A stretch of DNA of 64,000 nucleotides from positions 872,109 to 936,108 of the forward strand of contig LSRX01000010.1 in the NCBI GenBank assembly GCA_001939145.1, given 5' to 3'. The stretch is from Symbiodinium microadriaticum (lineage: Eukaryota; Sar; Dinophyceae; Suessiales; Symbiodiniaceae). Position numbers and translations under genes: made by a program. Below are positions 33,101-42,700 of the stretch, piece by piece. How positions within the stretch are numbered: position 1 is the first letter of the stretch; every line of letters starts with the position of its first letter. Under the pieces are notes generated by a model. The model ran no database searches and had not been told where the DNA came from. It worked only from the letters and a program-made list of their open reading frames with translations.

Positions 33101-34341
33101 GACTCAGGCGCGATGTTCAGGGCTCTGCGCGCCCCCTTGTGGAGGAGACCGTAGGTTTTGCGCTTCGACTCCTGGAACAAGCCGATGCCCTTCCAAATCT
33201 GGAACCAGTGTGAGCCGATTAGGATGCCATAGAAGACGGCCATCAGGACTGGCACCACAAAAGACGCGAAGATGTAGACCAAGTACATGTACACAAAGGG
33301 CCAAAGGGTGGTCCAGTATTTGTGGATCTTTTCGGCACCATAGTGGCCAGCCGTCAGCAGCCAGATCAGACAACAACCCAAAGTGATCATGTGCACCTGA
33401 ACGCACTTGACGAGGCAAAGCAGCCTCGACTTGAAGACAATCCAGTAGCAGAAGAGGACGGACATCAGCACCTCCAGGAACATTACGGGTATCACGTACG
33501 GCAGCAGCACAAGTGCGTAGACCTGCTTCGCGATAGTCAGCCAACGGGCCCCTCCAGGGCAAAATGGAAAGCGCACGTCTCTGTAGATGTGAGGCGTCCA
33601 AAGTTGATAGTACCGAGACTCTGCGATGTCATCCCGGAAGACAGCACCCGGGCTCTGCAGCCGGAGTTGATTCCAAATGCCCAAGCCCATGGTGAAGTTT
33701 GGGGAAATGCACCAGACCGCCATGGCGATCATGACCTCGTTGTATCGCGAGCTCTCCGCTTTGTTCCTCGTCAAGAACTTCTGCACATCAAGGCGGAAGG
33801 CGTTGGCCGCAAGCCCAATGAAAATCACTCGAAACAGACTGCTGGCCAGCCACTTTATCAACTTCTTCTTCCATGTCCCCGAGTTCGGCTTGAATTTCAG
33901 GTCAAAGCCGAAGACGAAGAAGACCACAATCTGCTTCAGGCCGTTGGTCACCGGTAGCAGGTAGATGGGCTGCATGGTCTCTGCTTCCAGCACACCGGAG
34001 AACGGGTCGCGCATGATGGCCTGCCTGTAAGGCCCACCCGGGCCGGGAACAGAAGAGTCTGCCACATCGACGTAGTTTGGAGGAGTTGGCAATGGGGAGT
34101 GCCAACTGAAGCAGCAGCCCAGGTTCAACCCGTCCCAGGTAGGACAGCAGTTTCCTGCTAGATGTTCGCATCCTGGGTGAGCTTTGCAGGATGGGTCGCT
34201 GGAAGTCTTTTTCGGCAGGCCGTCCACGTAGAGCTGGATAGGTTCAGCGGCAGTGCCGGCCTCTTCATGCCCTGCGGCGCTTGCAGCGCCGACGAGGAGC
34301 AGAAGGACACGTGGCCCTGGGTACAGCCATGCTGCCGCCAT
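30133..34341 (-). CDS. Six-exon gene, dinoflagellate-type multi-pass membrane protein (768 aa)
   Basis: Exons 32813-34341, 31938-32275, 31572-31706, 31015-31109, 30719-30826, 30133-30234; total 2307 nt, all junctions in phase. Start chosen at MAAAWLYPGP because a signal peptide (RVLLLLVGAASAA) follows. Residues 51-77 form a Cys-rich lumenal motif (HPGCEHLAGNCCPTWDG...GCC) of the kind common in dinoflagellate membrane proteins. Apolar helices lie near 133-147, 165-182, 202-222, 272-303 (two), 312-331 and 345-378 (two). A cytoplasmic domain with an acidic SETSDGEE linker follows. Later exons give KKDRKESLHDSEVQIVML, SGFVIVTLKKEAQLQRLL, REVRQLAAEAQKTLARRARD and the C-terminus YLDMHSAELIRFRRACG. 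Function unknown; a channel or transporter is possible. Confidence 0.88.
30375..30660. repeat. CTAC and CAGA microsatellites in an intron
   Basis: (CTAC)n at 30378-30470, (CCAC)n near 30555 and (CAGA)n at 30605-30665, all inside the last intron of the membrane-protein gene. Confidence 0.9.
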
Positions 34342-34468
34342 GGCAGGCGCGCCGCGGTGCTGGTCCCTGTAGTGGCAGACTGTCAATGGACCCAGTGAAA
34401 ATGTTACAAGTCATGTCGTGACCAGGATAACCGCTAGGGCACTTCGAGCTTAGGATTCGGAGCTCCTT

Positions 34469-34628
34469 TTAGGAGCCGGTGCAGGAGCTTGCAGAGTTTC
34501 TAGCTGCCTGAACATCATCTGCAAATTCCTCTGTAAAGTGCTCCAGGACAGAGCGAGATGACCGATAAGAGATCTCCCTATAAGCCGGCACAGCGGCGTA
34601 AAGCAGGAACGAGCAGAAGCTTGCTAAA
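34469..34628 (-). CDS. Terminal exon of the upstream gene
   Basis: Acceptor CTTCCCTTCCAG, 52 residues, TAA. Begins LASFCSFLLYAAVPAYREIS (apolar N-terminal half), then SVLEHFTEEFADDVQAARNS. Its stop lies only 127 nt upstream of the next gene's ATG at 34341, so the two genes are tightly packed head to tail. Confidence 0.75.
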
Positions 34629-35380
34629 CTGGAAGGGAAGCCCGAACAACCCGAAACCCTACTAAGCAGCAGAAGGGGTTAACGCAGGGGCGTCAATTAT
34701 TAGAACAGGGTTTTTTGAGCTCCAATCATTAAGGCCTGTATAGCAAACTTCAATTGACCCAAGTGCAGCCATTGTTCAGAGATTTCGGGGGCCAGGCCTG
34801 GCAAGCATACCCGTAACCTACTCTTGTAGGTTTGGAGTTTAGGTTCTTATTCTGAAGCCTAGTATAAAGTTTATGACAAGTAGGTGTTGGTAGATTAAGG
34901 TAGACCCCGACCGTCCAAGCAGTGTTTCTAAGGCAGAGGGCAGGCTTCCAGAGCTTAGGGCGTGCGGTGTTTGTGTTATGTAGGGGTCTAAATAAGTACC
35001 TATACTATCTGTACTATCTTGGGGGTTGCTTATTATAACTATAGGATAATATTACCCCAAAACCTTATTTCAATTGTTAAGGCTTCTACATTTAGGCCAA
35101 GGCAGCAGGCAGCCTGCGGCAGTCAAGTCGAACTGCCACTCTTTCCCTAAGAAGCCCCTTGTTTTTTTGAAGCCGCAGCTCTATCCCATCAGCTGAGAGC
35201 CACGCCCAGAGGACATGTCCGAATATTGACCAAATAGCCCCTAAACCCTGAACCCTAGAGCCCCTGGAGCTGTTATGGCATGCAGCTGCCGGCCTCCACT
35301 GCTCAGCTCCATGGCGAGGTCATATTGCAACCTCACTGCCGGGGCAAGCCATGCAATGAGCGGCAAATCAGGATTTGGGG

Positions 35381-35474
35381 GTTTCCGAAAACAGGGCACC
35401 CTAATATTGTACCCTTAAATAATAGGATCCTTATTGTAAGGACCCCAAAATAAGGTACCCTAATTTTCGGAAAG
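35381..35474. mobile_element. MITE, family C copy
   Basis: Ends GTTTCCGAAAACAGGGCACC and GGTACCCTAATTTTCGGAAAG, ~94 bp. The centre AATAATAGGATCCTTATTGT is partly palindromic. Confidence 0.8.
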
Positions 35475-35521
35475 TCCCATTTGGCAAGCCCAGCTTTGGA
35501 GGAAGACGGCCATCCCTGTAC

Positions 35522-35602
35522 TTCAACCATGTCACAGAGACGAGTCCCAGTTTTGAAACCTGCTTCTGAGCTAGGGTCCCGGCACTTGTAGCCGGTAGTC
35601 AT
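35522..35602 (-). CDS. Possible short exon or gene start
   Basis: ATG at 35602 begins MTTGYKCRDPSSEAGFKTGT then RLCDMVE, with a GTACAG donor at 35521. Alternatively an exon begins after AGCTCAG at 35565. The ATG overlaps the TGA of the preceding frame by sharing ATGA. Confidence 0.45.
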
Positions 35603-35807
35603 GACTCTGCTTGAGAGTGTTTTCGTTTTCGGGGAGTTTTAATGTAAAGGAGCGTGTGCCCTGAGATGATTCCGGTTACAACGAGCCCGCATCCAAGGAC
35701 TGGCAGGGAGATTTCTGACTGGCCCATCCGTGGAGAACTTTACTGCGTAGTAGTGCCTCGTTGTGATTTTGGCTGGTGACGAGTTGCTGCCCAGTCACAG
35801 CACAGCA
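35599..35807 (-). CDS. Two terminal exons, single-pass membrane protein
   Basis: Exon 35744-35807 (CCACTAG acceptor, donor CGCA/GTAAAG) encodes ...TGQQLVTSQNHNEALLR. It joins in frame with exon 35599-35714 (acceptor GGGCCAGTCAG): ISLPVLGCGLVVTGIISGHT, LLYIKTP, then a basic RKRKHSQAES tail and TGA. One transmembrane helix with a cytosolic basic tail is likely. Confidence 0.7.
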
Positions 35808-36155
35808 CTAGTGGCAGCAGTGTTTCGGCGATGACATCAGTAGCAATAGCGTGGTTCTTTCGCCAGTTTCGTGTCATAAATCCATGAAGGTCAATTTCTA
35901 CCAAAGTCCCAAGCATGCAGGGGTGTCGAGTTTAGGGTCAGGGCTTCTGGGATAGCAAGGCTGGCAACTAGGCCTGAGGGGTTAGGGATTGAGGGTTTGT
36001 TGTGCATTTTTAACAATTTACATCGCGCAGGGGCCCAGGCAAACTTCTCTGTATCGTATCATCACCAATAATCGGATCAAATATGCGCAAACCAGATGGT
36101 CACGGTTTAAGGCTTGGCGTTTAAGAGTAGCATGCCACAGCAAGTGACAAAATAC

Positions 36156-36529
36156 CTTGCGCAACGTCAAGCAACACGCCCAGATAGTACATCAAACGAG
36201 GATGCCCGGGATGGTCTTTGAGATCCAGTCGTACCAGTCTGAGCTCTTCTCCTTGGATCTCCGAACCAGCCACAGTCGTCGTCGTCGTCTCTCTCTCTCT
36301 CTCTCCTGGGCATGGGGACGGGTCACTCTCTCTCTCTCTCTCTCTCACGTAAATTGCGTTGGTCGACCACCCCCCCCCCATCCCCGAAAGCACCCCTCCC
36401 CCAACAAATCCAGCAACTAGTACCTGGCTCTCGGAGCGTGTGCATGGTGGTGCCTTGCAGCAAGGTGTGCTCTGAACTTGATCCACAGCCGCTCACGCCG
36501 ATCACCAGCAGACCAGACATTGCAGACAT
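36156..36529 (-). CDS. Gene start and exon 2, unknown
   Basis: ATG at 36529 opens exon 36424-36529: MSAMSGLLVIGVSGCGSSSE then HTLLQGTTMHTLREP, donor CCAG/GTACTA. Exon 36156-36251 (acceptor GAGATCCAAG, donor CAAG/GTATTT) joins in frame as ELRLVRLDLKDHPGHPRLMY then YLGVLLDVAQ. A different frame of the second exon (SSDWYDWISKTIPGIL, ending at CTC/GTTTGA) is also very protein-like. It would join in phase with exon 35744-35807, so the exon choice is unresolved. Confidence 0.55.
36285..36350. repeat. TC microsatellites in an intron
   Basis: Two (TC)n tracts at 36288-36304 and 36327-36347. Confidence 0.9.
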
Positions 36530-36769
36530 GCAAGGCCTAGAGCAGTGTCAGAGTCACGGCCGGCCATAGTGAAAGGGTCGTGCAAACCTACGGCCAATTG
36601 CCGCTATTTGCTGCGCTTTGCAACGATTGGCTGCTATTTGCATCGATTTCGGCGGGCGTGTAATTTTGTTACAAAGAGGCATCGTCTTTGTAATCTAAGC
36701 ACCCCGTCCCCAAACCCTAAACCCTAAAGTTTATCGGGCTGAGGGTCTAAAGACTCCGAAAAATGTCAG

Positions 36770-37520
36770 TCAACCTTCCGAGTTCTTTCGCAACCCTGAG
36801 CCCTCAACCCGGTCAGCCAAGGATCGTATTCGTTCCTGGCGCGAGGCCTTGTCGCGAGAGCTGCCTTCGAGCTCCAACACTGACCAGCCGGTATCCTGGC
36901 AACAGCGGTTTAGGGTCTTTTGTTTGCCTCCCGCCTGGCTAGGACGAACCTGCGATGGAGGGCCGGTTTAGGACAAAGGCTTTGTAAGGGCTTTAGAAGC
37001 AGGATTGTCTCAAGGGTGTACCAGGCATATCGGCATCATAGGGTCTTCTATGGGGTGTATATGGGGATTTGTGATAGTTAGGGCACCTAGCAGCGTCCTT
37101 TGCTTAGTGGAATATTAAGAACCGTGGTATTTCGATAGATACCCATAGGTCCCTAAGTAGTTCCTTTTTGTGGTTTATATTGAGAATCCTATAACGTAAA
37201 CCCAAAAAGGAACTACTTAGGGGCCTATGGGTAGAGTCGAGTTTGGGTCCAACTATTTCTGAAACTCCCTCCTTGATCTCGTCCGGGAGGCCACGCTCTC
37301 CAGCGTTGCGGTACACCGGGGTCTCATGAACCCGGAATCGAAAGTACCAGTTGCCATCGTTGCGGAAGACCTTAGGTGGTGCTTGTGGCTTCGGACCTGG
37401 TTTATCAATCTTTTCTTGTGCTTTCCGAGCTCTGTAGCTTCAAGTGCAGAAAATCTAGTGCAGGCGAACCAGTGGATGTTCGACATGATCACCTCCACCT
37501 CTGTATCCGCCCTCCTTTCC
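36770..37520 (-). CDS. Three-exon C-terminal gene part, unknown
   Basis: Exon 37466-37520 (acceptor TTCGGGCAG) encodes ERRADTEVEVIMSNIHWF and appears to use a GC donor (TTC/GCCTGC). Exon 37254-37370 (acceptor CACCTAAG, donor ATA/GTTGGA) gives VFRNDGNWYFRFRVHETPVY then RNAGERGLPDEIKEGVSEI. Exon 36770-36895 (acceptor CTGTTGCCAG) runs DTGWSVLELEGSSRDKASRQ, ERIRSLADRVEGSG... to TGA. All junctions are phase 0. A GC-AG intron fits dinoflagellate splicing. A family-B MITE lies in the last intron 17 nt from the donor. Family unknown. Confidence 0.72.
37141..37233. mobile_element. MITE, family B copy in an intron
   Basis: ACCCATAGGTCCCTAAGTAG at one end, CTACTTAGGGGCCTATGGGT at the other; nearly perfect inverted ends of about 20 bp. 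Confidence 0.88.
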
Positions 37521-37589
37521 CTGCCCGAAGCAACGACAACTATGTCGACTGCCAATCAAGCCTAGAGTACTCGTAGCAGTACTAGTACC

Positions 37590-37665
37590 AGAAGCAGCAG
37601 TGGTGGTAGTTGTCGTCGTCACCGTGGTGGTGGCAGTGGTGGTACGGGCAGTTGCGCTTGTTAGT
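37590..37665. repeat. GTG/GTC triplet repeat
   Basis: Imperfect (GTGGTG)n/(GTCGTC)n tract upstream of the 37466 exon. Confidence 0.8.
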
Positions 37666-37896
37666 GCTTACCGAGAATCCGAAAACCTTGATGCTGCGCA
37701 AAGCGTCTGAACAACACAAAACCCCGCTGAGTGCCGGACGCAGTCCGTGAGTCGCTCCCCTTCACACAGGGTACAGGGTGAAGCACTCAGCAAGGCAGGA
37801 GGGCGTGTAGGGCTATTAATTAGGGGTTATATAAAGTTATATAGTTGGAGTAAATCTGTCTCAGCGATTTTGGGGCTTCGGGTTTTGGGAACTCCC

Positions 37897-37990
37897 CATT
37901 GTCTCCCTTTTTGGGGCTACCGTATACGATGCTAGATATATTATAACTGGCTAAGCCAAAAAAAAGATCTACAATGGAGGCTACAAGTAG
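37897..37990. mobile_element. Degenerate family B-like element
   Basis: CCATTGTCTCCCTTTTTGGGGCTAC and AAAGATCTACAATGGAGGCTAC form diverged inverted ends. Confidence 0.45.
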
Positions 37991-38166
37991 TTTAAACTTC
38001 GGAAGTTCAGCGGTGGAGGAGCGAGACGCAAGTTGAAGGAATAGAGGGCAGAAGGGAAACAAAGCCTTCCAGGGCCTCCCTGTACCCTCAAACAGGGGTA
38101 AATGGTCCCAAATAACGGGTATGAAGGCTCTAATAGAGGGTCGATGGAGGGTCTACGTGCGCGGTG

Positions 38167-38944
38167 TCATGTAAAGTTCCCGGTGCACATGGCATTGGGG
38201 CCACAAAGAAGCGTTTTGCACATTCTCAGCGGCTTCGTTTCAACCGTCATGGCAACCCAACCCGTGCAGGCCGTGGTCTGAGGCTTTTCTTTGCTCCCTG
38301 CTTCGCGCGTTGCGCCAGGGTTTGCCGGCCAAGCACAGATTTAGTGCGCGACCGCCCCCCTAAGCCCAGAACCCCTAAAAGACAACCCTATAAACCCTCC
38401 AGTGCAGAAGCTGACATATGCTACATCGCGCTCGGGGGGAAGGAATCCTGGAAGAGGCTCAGCTGGCTGTTGGTTTACAGGGCATCGAGATTGTGGGGTC
38501 GATTGGGAAACTGAGATTTTGCAAACAATACTATGTAAAAGCGTTGGGTTTGGGGCTCTTTGGGTTACGATGCTGATTCAACGAAGTCTCTCACAACCGA
38601 GCGCAACGCATGTGCGCCCCACCCTTTTCCCTGCGGCTGGCCTAGCGATTCTTTGCCTCCGCGCCGGAGTGCGTAGACTGGCTCCTCGTAGGGTTGGGGA
38701 TGTTGGGGACTGGGGGTTTCAGGTGTCCTTTCCTCACAAAGCTGCTAAACCTTTCAGGCCTGATCCCTCCAACCCCTAAGCAAACTGACAAGAAGTATCC
38801 GTGCTTTTCAATATAACAACAATTACTATAATGCGAGTGGGGCCACACCATTACATCCCGAAGCCGGCGAGTCTCTCTACGAAGCCTCATGTCAAAGTCT
38901 AAGACGCTCAATCTGCCTGAAAGCTTTGACGCCTTATCACTCAT
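38167..38944 (-). CDS. Complete four-exon gene, 110 aa unknown protein
   Basis: Exons 38855-38944 (ATG), 38595-38684, 38425-38466 and 38167-38277 (TGA), 333 nt, all phase 0, introns 170, 128 and 147 nt. Exon 1: MSDKASKLSGRLSVLDFDMR then LRRETRRLRD, donor GTAATG. Exon 2: EPVYALRRGGKESLGQPQGK then GWGAHALRSV, donor GTGAGA. Exon 3: PAEPLPGFLPPERD, donor GTAGCA. Exon 4 (acceptor GCCTCAG): TACTGWVAMTVETKPLRMCK and a Cys-containing end. Exon 3 may be longer (an open frame extends back to 38510). Basic N-terminus; family not recognised. Confidence 0.68.
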
Positions 38945-39119
38945 GACTTATGAGACCGAGACTCACAAGTCCCCAAAACTCAGATGTCCTTCAATCGTGT
39001 TTCGGGTTTATTTAGGAGTTTAGACTTCGGGACCACTTCGGTACAAACTGCCACCCTGGCTGCTGCTACCACGACTTCTGCCTCATCCGAATCCCTAAGA
39101 GGTAAAACTTAAGCCCTAT

Positions 39120-39365
39120 TAACCCTAATCCTCTATAAGCCCTAATCTTGCCCTGATCCCCTAAGTCGCGAACCGCCTAAACTAGCCCTAAACTTCTCTT
39201 CTCAGAACACGAATTCCTAGAACCCTAAACCGGTAGACCCTAGACCCCTAAATCCCTCTAGACCCTAAACCCCTAAATTACTAAACCGTAAACCCCTAAA
39301 CTCCCTAAACTCTTAGACCCTAAACCCCTAAAATACCAAACCCTAAACCCCTAAACCCTGAAGGT
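39120..39365. repeat. CCCTAAA tract
   Basis: Dense imperfect CCCTAAACC words, some with CCCTAGACC variants. No gene. Confidence 0.85.
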
Positions 39366-39437
39366 TACGACCAGAACGCTGACACATCAAGAGCGGCTCC
39401 TGGCTCCTCAGCGGCTCGCGCGAGAAGGGCGCTCTCT
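39360..39437 (-). CDS. Exon candidate
   Basis: ACCCCGCCAG acceptor, then RAPFSREPLRSQEPLLMCQ. Donor unclear. Confidence 0.4.
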
Positions 39438-39459
39438 GGCGGGGTTTAGGATTCAGGGA

Positions 39460-39650
39460 TTAGGGTTCAGGGTTTAGGATTTAATTTAGGATTCAGGGTT
39501 TAGAGGGTTGAGGGTTCAGGGTTTAATTTAGGATTCAGGGTTTAGAGGGTTGAGGGTTCAGGGTTTAATTTAGGATTCAGGGTTTAGAGGGTTGAGGGTT
39601 CAGGGTTTAATTTAGGATTCAGGGTTTAGAGGGTTGAGGGTTGAGGGTTC
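39460..39650 (+). repeat. 42-bp tandem repeat, about 4 units
   Basis: Unit: GTTCAGGGTTTAATTTAGGATTCAGGGTTTAGAGGGTTGAGG, split here as GTTCAGGGTTTAATTTAGG and ATTCAGGGTTTAGAGGG plus TTGAGG. Copies are almost identical, so recent. Clearly built from TTTAGGG variants. Confidence 0.9.
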
Positions 39651-39654
39651 AGGG

Positions 39655-39706
39655 GAACAGTCGCAAGGTGCAAGCTCGCAGATCTGACTTCACGCCCTGG
39701 ATCCTG
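39655..39706 (-). CDS. Exon candidate
   Basis: Acceptor CCTATGTTCCAG, then DPGREVRSASLHLAT and a GTTCCC donor. Confidence 0.45.
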
Positions 39707-40025
39707 GAACATAGGGCCTGAGGGCCTTTTGTTGGGCTCGTTTGGTTGGTTTTTTTCTTCCAGGCTTGAGCCTAAGGATTGTTTTTGTTAATAGCTTTTG
39801 GGGGGGGTGCTGCGGAAGGCTCCTCCGATGGTCGAAAAGAATGGAACTCAAGGGTTTACAGGTTATGGGGACAACCGAATATACTTATCGGCGGAAGACC
39901 ACCTTACTTCCCCTATAAGCCAAGGAAATACAAGGTTAAACTTTCAGGTTAATACTAAATATAAGATGCGGACTTCTGTCTTGCTAAGACAGGAAGGCAC
40001 ACGTCAAAACACGCCAGATACTTCT

Positions 40026-40092
40026 TCAAGCGAGGACTCGGTTGTCAGCCTTCCAATCGACCGGGGACGGGTAGTTAGTTTTCATGGCAACC
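40026..40092 (-). CDS. Terminal exon, unknown
   Basis: Acceptor TTGTGTGCTTCAG, then VAMKTNYPSPVDWKADNRVL, Ala, TGA. 22 codons. Other frames in the same exon are also open. Confidence 0.55.
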
Positions 40093-40193
40093 CTGAAGCA
40101 CACAATCCGAACATGAACCTCCGAAACTTCATCATTATGTGTGCAGTCTTGCACATCCCTAAATGCTAAATCCTGAACCCTAAAATGAGAGGT

Positions 40194-40266
40194 TCATGGA
40201 TTTGACATGCCGCTTGAGCTGAGGAGTCTTCGTGCTTGGTCGTCAGGCTTCGAAGCCGTGAACTCA
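40194..40266 (-). CDS. Terminal exon, unknown
   Basis: Acceptor CTACATTAG, EFTASKPDDQARRLLSSSGM then SNP and TGA; hydrophilic C-terminus. Confidence 0.55.
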
Positions 40267-40535
40267 CTAATGTAGGGGTCTTCATATTTAGACGGCTAGG
40301 GCTTTGGAACTTATTGTAGTATGGCAAACATTATTGTGCCGTACGGGATATCGTAGTGGCAGGTGAGGAGTGAGCCGAGGATGACGGGGGGAGACTGTTG
40401 AGCATTCGTGGCCTTAGCTGTGCCGCACAGGCGCAAGCCCTGCTCTAGGTTGGCCTTTTTTAAGGTTTGTTTTGGGGGTTTAGGATTTAATTAAGCCAAG
40501 AAGGGAAAAATGAAAAGGATGTCCCAAAGGCTTAC

Positions 40536-40573
40536 CCAGTGCTGCATACTCCACCGCCCCGAAAGCAGCCACC
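40536..40573 (-). CDS. 38-nt exon with strong splice sites
   Basis: Acceptor GCTTTCTTTTCAG and donor CTGG/GTAAGC are both near consensus. The likely frame gives VAAFGAVEYAAL with split codons at each end. Confidence 0.7.
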
Positions 40574-40727
40574 CTGAAAAGAAAGCTAGATCCTCGTGAT
40601 TTGAGACATCTCCTGCTGCTCAGGGTTTAGGGGTGTTTAGGGGGGTTTTAGGGAAAATGCGCCCTAAACCCTAAACCCTACAGATCTTGAATCTTGAACG
40701 CATGAAGCCTCCAACCAGCATCCCTAC

Positions 40728-40823
40728 CTTCGGCATCATGTCGGGCTCCACGACTAGCACATAGGCCATGTCCGGAAACTTCACATGTGACTCCTGATCA
40801 TCCGGCTTGTAGTCTTTCGGGCC
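40728..40823 (-). CDS. Exon, unknown
   Basis: Acceptor TTCATTTACTCTTAAG, donor CCGAAG/GTAGGG, 32 codons in phase 0: GPKDYKPDDQESHVKFPDMA then YVLVVEPDMMPK. A very well-defined exon by signals and composition. Upstream partners at 40915-40969 and 41024-41071 are likely the same gene, but phases are unresolved. Confidence 0.78.
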
Positions 40824-40914
40824 CTTAAGAGTAAATGAATAGGAACCATACAGGGAAATTAAAACGTGTCCCAAAGTGCCACCTAGCCATGGCTAGGTTC
40901 GACCATGCCAGAAT

Positions 40915-41071
40915 CGTAGTAAAGCCAGATGCTGACACATGCAGCTGCTGCCTTGCAGCCGCTTGAGATCTAAAGCTTGTGGTTGAAGAGCTCCAGCTTT
41001 CAGGATGCTCTATGGGTTGCCACCAAAACTGTTCCGGCTTCTGACAAGCTGACAGCTTGCGACTCAGCCAT
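40915..41071 (-). CDS. Gene start and second exon, unknown
   Basis: ATG at 41071: MAESQAVSLSEAGTVL, donor TTG/GTGGCA (41024). A second exon starts at 40969 after CACAAGCTTTAG with LKRLQGSSCMCQHLALLRFW. The phase between them was not matched. Confidence 0.5.
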
Positions 41072-41295
41072 GTAGATGCTTCAAACCTCCTTCCGTTCCA
41101 GTAACGCCTATTCAAAGCACAGAATAGACTTCAGGGCTCAAGGACTCTTGCTGAGAAATCTGCCAGGGTTGAAAACCCCGCAGAGGCCGGCGCCCTGGAA
41201 TACACGATGGGCTAATCGACGCCCGCTACGATCACGGAGTGCACTGCTTGGGACTAATTTTCCAGGTAGAGCTTCCACAAGAGATGCGCAGAGAC

Positions 41296-41415
41296 CTACA
41301 AACCCTGCTCCACAGAATCGTGTCCTGAAGCAACTTGCTCTTGGCGCTCCCGAAGCCGTCGAAATCGAAGTGATAGACCTCCGCGTTGCAGTTTCAACCC
41401 CAAGAAGTCCAGCAC
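41296..41415 (-). CDS. Terminal exon, basic helical
   Basis: Acceptor GGGTTCAG, 39 residues, TAG: VLDFLGLKLQRGGLSLRFRR then LRERQEQVASGHDSVEQGL. A neighbouring frame is also open. Arg-rich helix. Confidence 0.6.
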   Translation of the reverse strand: MLDFLGLKLQRGGLSLRFRRLRERQEQVASGHDSVEQGL

Positions 41416-41539
41416 CTGAACCCTCACTGATGGTGCTTGTTGTCTTTGGTAGAAAGGGTGGTGATGGTGGCTGTAGTTGGCGTGGCAGTAGCATGCATCG
41501 GCCGCGTGGTCTCAGTGATTAGAGTCGTGTAGGTCAACA

Positions 41540-41690
41540 ACCTCGACGAGGAGCTGCAGATCTCCCCAACAGTTCGCACAAGCCCGAACTCCAAATGAAG
41601 CGAACTGCAATAACCAGACGTCCAAACCTCCTCGCAAAGAACGTTCCTACGAAGTCCTTCAAAACCCAGGTAGAACACATGAAACCTTCG
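41540..41690 (-). CDS. Exon candidate, unknown
   Basis: Long minus frame with FLRRFHVFYLGFEGLRRNVL then CEEVWTSGYCSSLHLEFG. Splice sites not clear. Confidence 0.4.
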
Positions 41691-41774
41691 TAGGAAACCC
41701 GTATACGCCCCCACGATAAACAAAAGAACCCTCAGCTAGCAAAGCTGCCACCGCTTCAAAGGTGATCCAGGCAC

Positions 41775-41825
41775 CTCAAGCGGCTTCGGTGCCAACAACG
41801 ACAAGGCTACCGCTGCAGAGTCGTC
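41775..41825 (-). CDS. Exon of 17 codons, unknown
   Basis: Acceptor CTCCAGCCAG, donor CTTGAG/GTGCCT, DDSAAVALSLLAPKPLE in phase 0. Confidence 0.65.
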
Positions 41826-41914
41826 CTGGCTGGAGGGGGATTTTACTGTAAACGGCTTTATGGAGTTCAGCAGGGTTCCATAGGGGCTACCCGTCTGCGG
41901 GAGTTTTCTAATCC

Positions 41915-42011
41915 CAGAAAAGAGAATTTTTTGGGGGATGTAACGTTTTTTGTATACTTCTTTCTACACATATACAGGCGGGGCAGCAGGGCAATATATA
42001 AAAAAGTCCAA
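41915..42011 (+). repeat. 97-bp direct repeat, copy 1 (ends at an N)
   Basis: Bases 41915-42011 are identical to 42938-43034, 1023 bp away. Copy 1 abuts a single N at 42012. Confidence 0.9.
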
Positions 42012-42074
42012 NTGTGGACTGCCTTTGATGCCGGAGTGACTGGCACTCCAATGAGCACATAAGTTTGGCGCTTC

Positions 42075-42165
42075 GCTATCCATCTCCCTACCTACCTACC
42101 TACCTACCTACCTACCTACCATCTATCTCTGTACCTGTCTACCTGTCTAAATATCTATCTAGCTA
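42075..42165. repeat. CTAC/CTAT microsatellite
   Basis: (CTAC)n then (TATC)n tract. Confidence 0.9.
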
Positions 42166-42424
42166 TCTAAACACAGGAAATACGGGCACATATTGTAGAT
42201 GTTTTCTGTTTTTTCTACACACACACATGCACATACGGACATGATGATCAGGCAGTAGAAGCAGGATGACCATCACACGTATATTTGTGACTCGACAAAG
42301 CAGTTTTGTGCCTCCGGCAGTTGAAGTCTTTTCAAGGTTCTGCATTCATGGTGTAGGATTTTGGTTCCGAGTTTAGGTTGCAAGTTTGAGGGCTTATGCT
42401 TCGGGGTTCAAGGTTCACCATCAC

Positions 42425-42645
42425 CCCCTCCAGAGCCTGCGTGCGGGAGTCCAAGCCAAGGAGGAAGCTATCACCCACCTGCGACGGAGAGGTTTCGGGG
42501 AAAGATATTGACAGGGCCAGCGTGGTGACTATAATCCTAGCAAGCCGAGGGACGTATCTAAACCTTTATTTTTACACAGGCTTGATTAGTGCTCACCGGG
42601 CCAGGCTTACCGCAGCACATCGCACTCGTGGCGAGATGCTCAAGG
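42425..42645 (-). CDS. Two phase-matched exons, unknown
   Basis: Exon 42611-42645 (acceptor GTGTGCTTAG, donor GCGG-type GCG/GTAAGC) reads LSISPRVRCAA. A 132-nt intron ends CTCTCCGTCGCAG. Exon 42425-42478 then continues VGDSFLLGLDSRTQALEG to donor GGG/GTGATG. Confidence 0.7.
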
Positions 42646-42700
42646 CTAAGCACACTAAGCCCGAAGCCCCTAAGCCCCTAAACCCCTACACCATACAACT

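Noticed and set aside
33104-33957. Two long frames (165 codons minus, 211 codons plus) overlapping the membrane-protein exon
   Set aside because: They are shadows of the 509-codon exon, which alone has helices, the Cys motif and phase-matched splicing.
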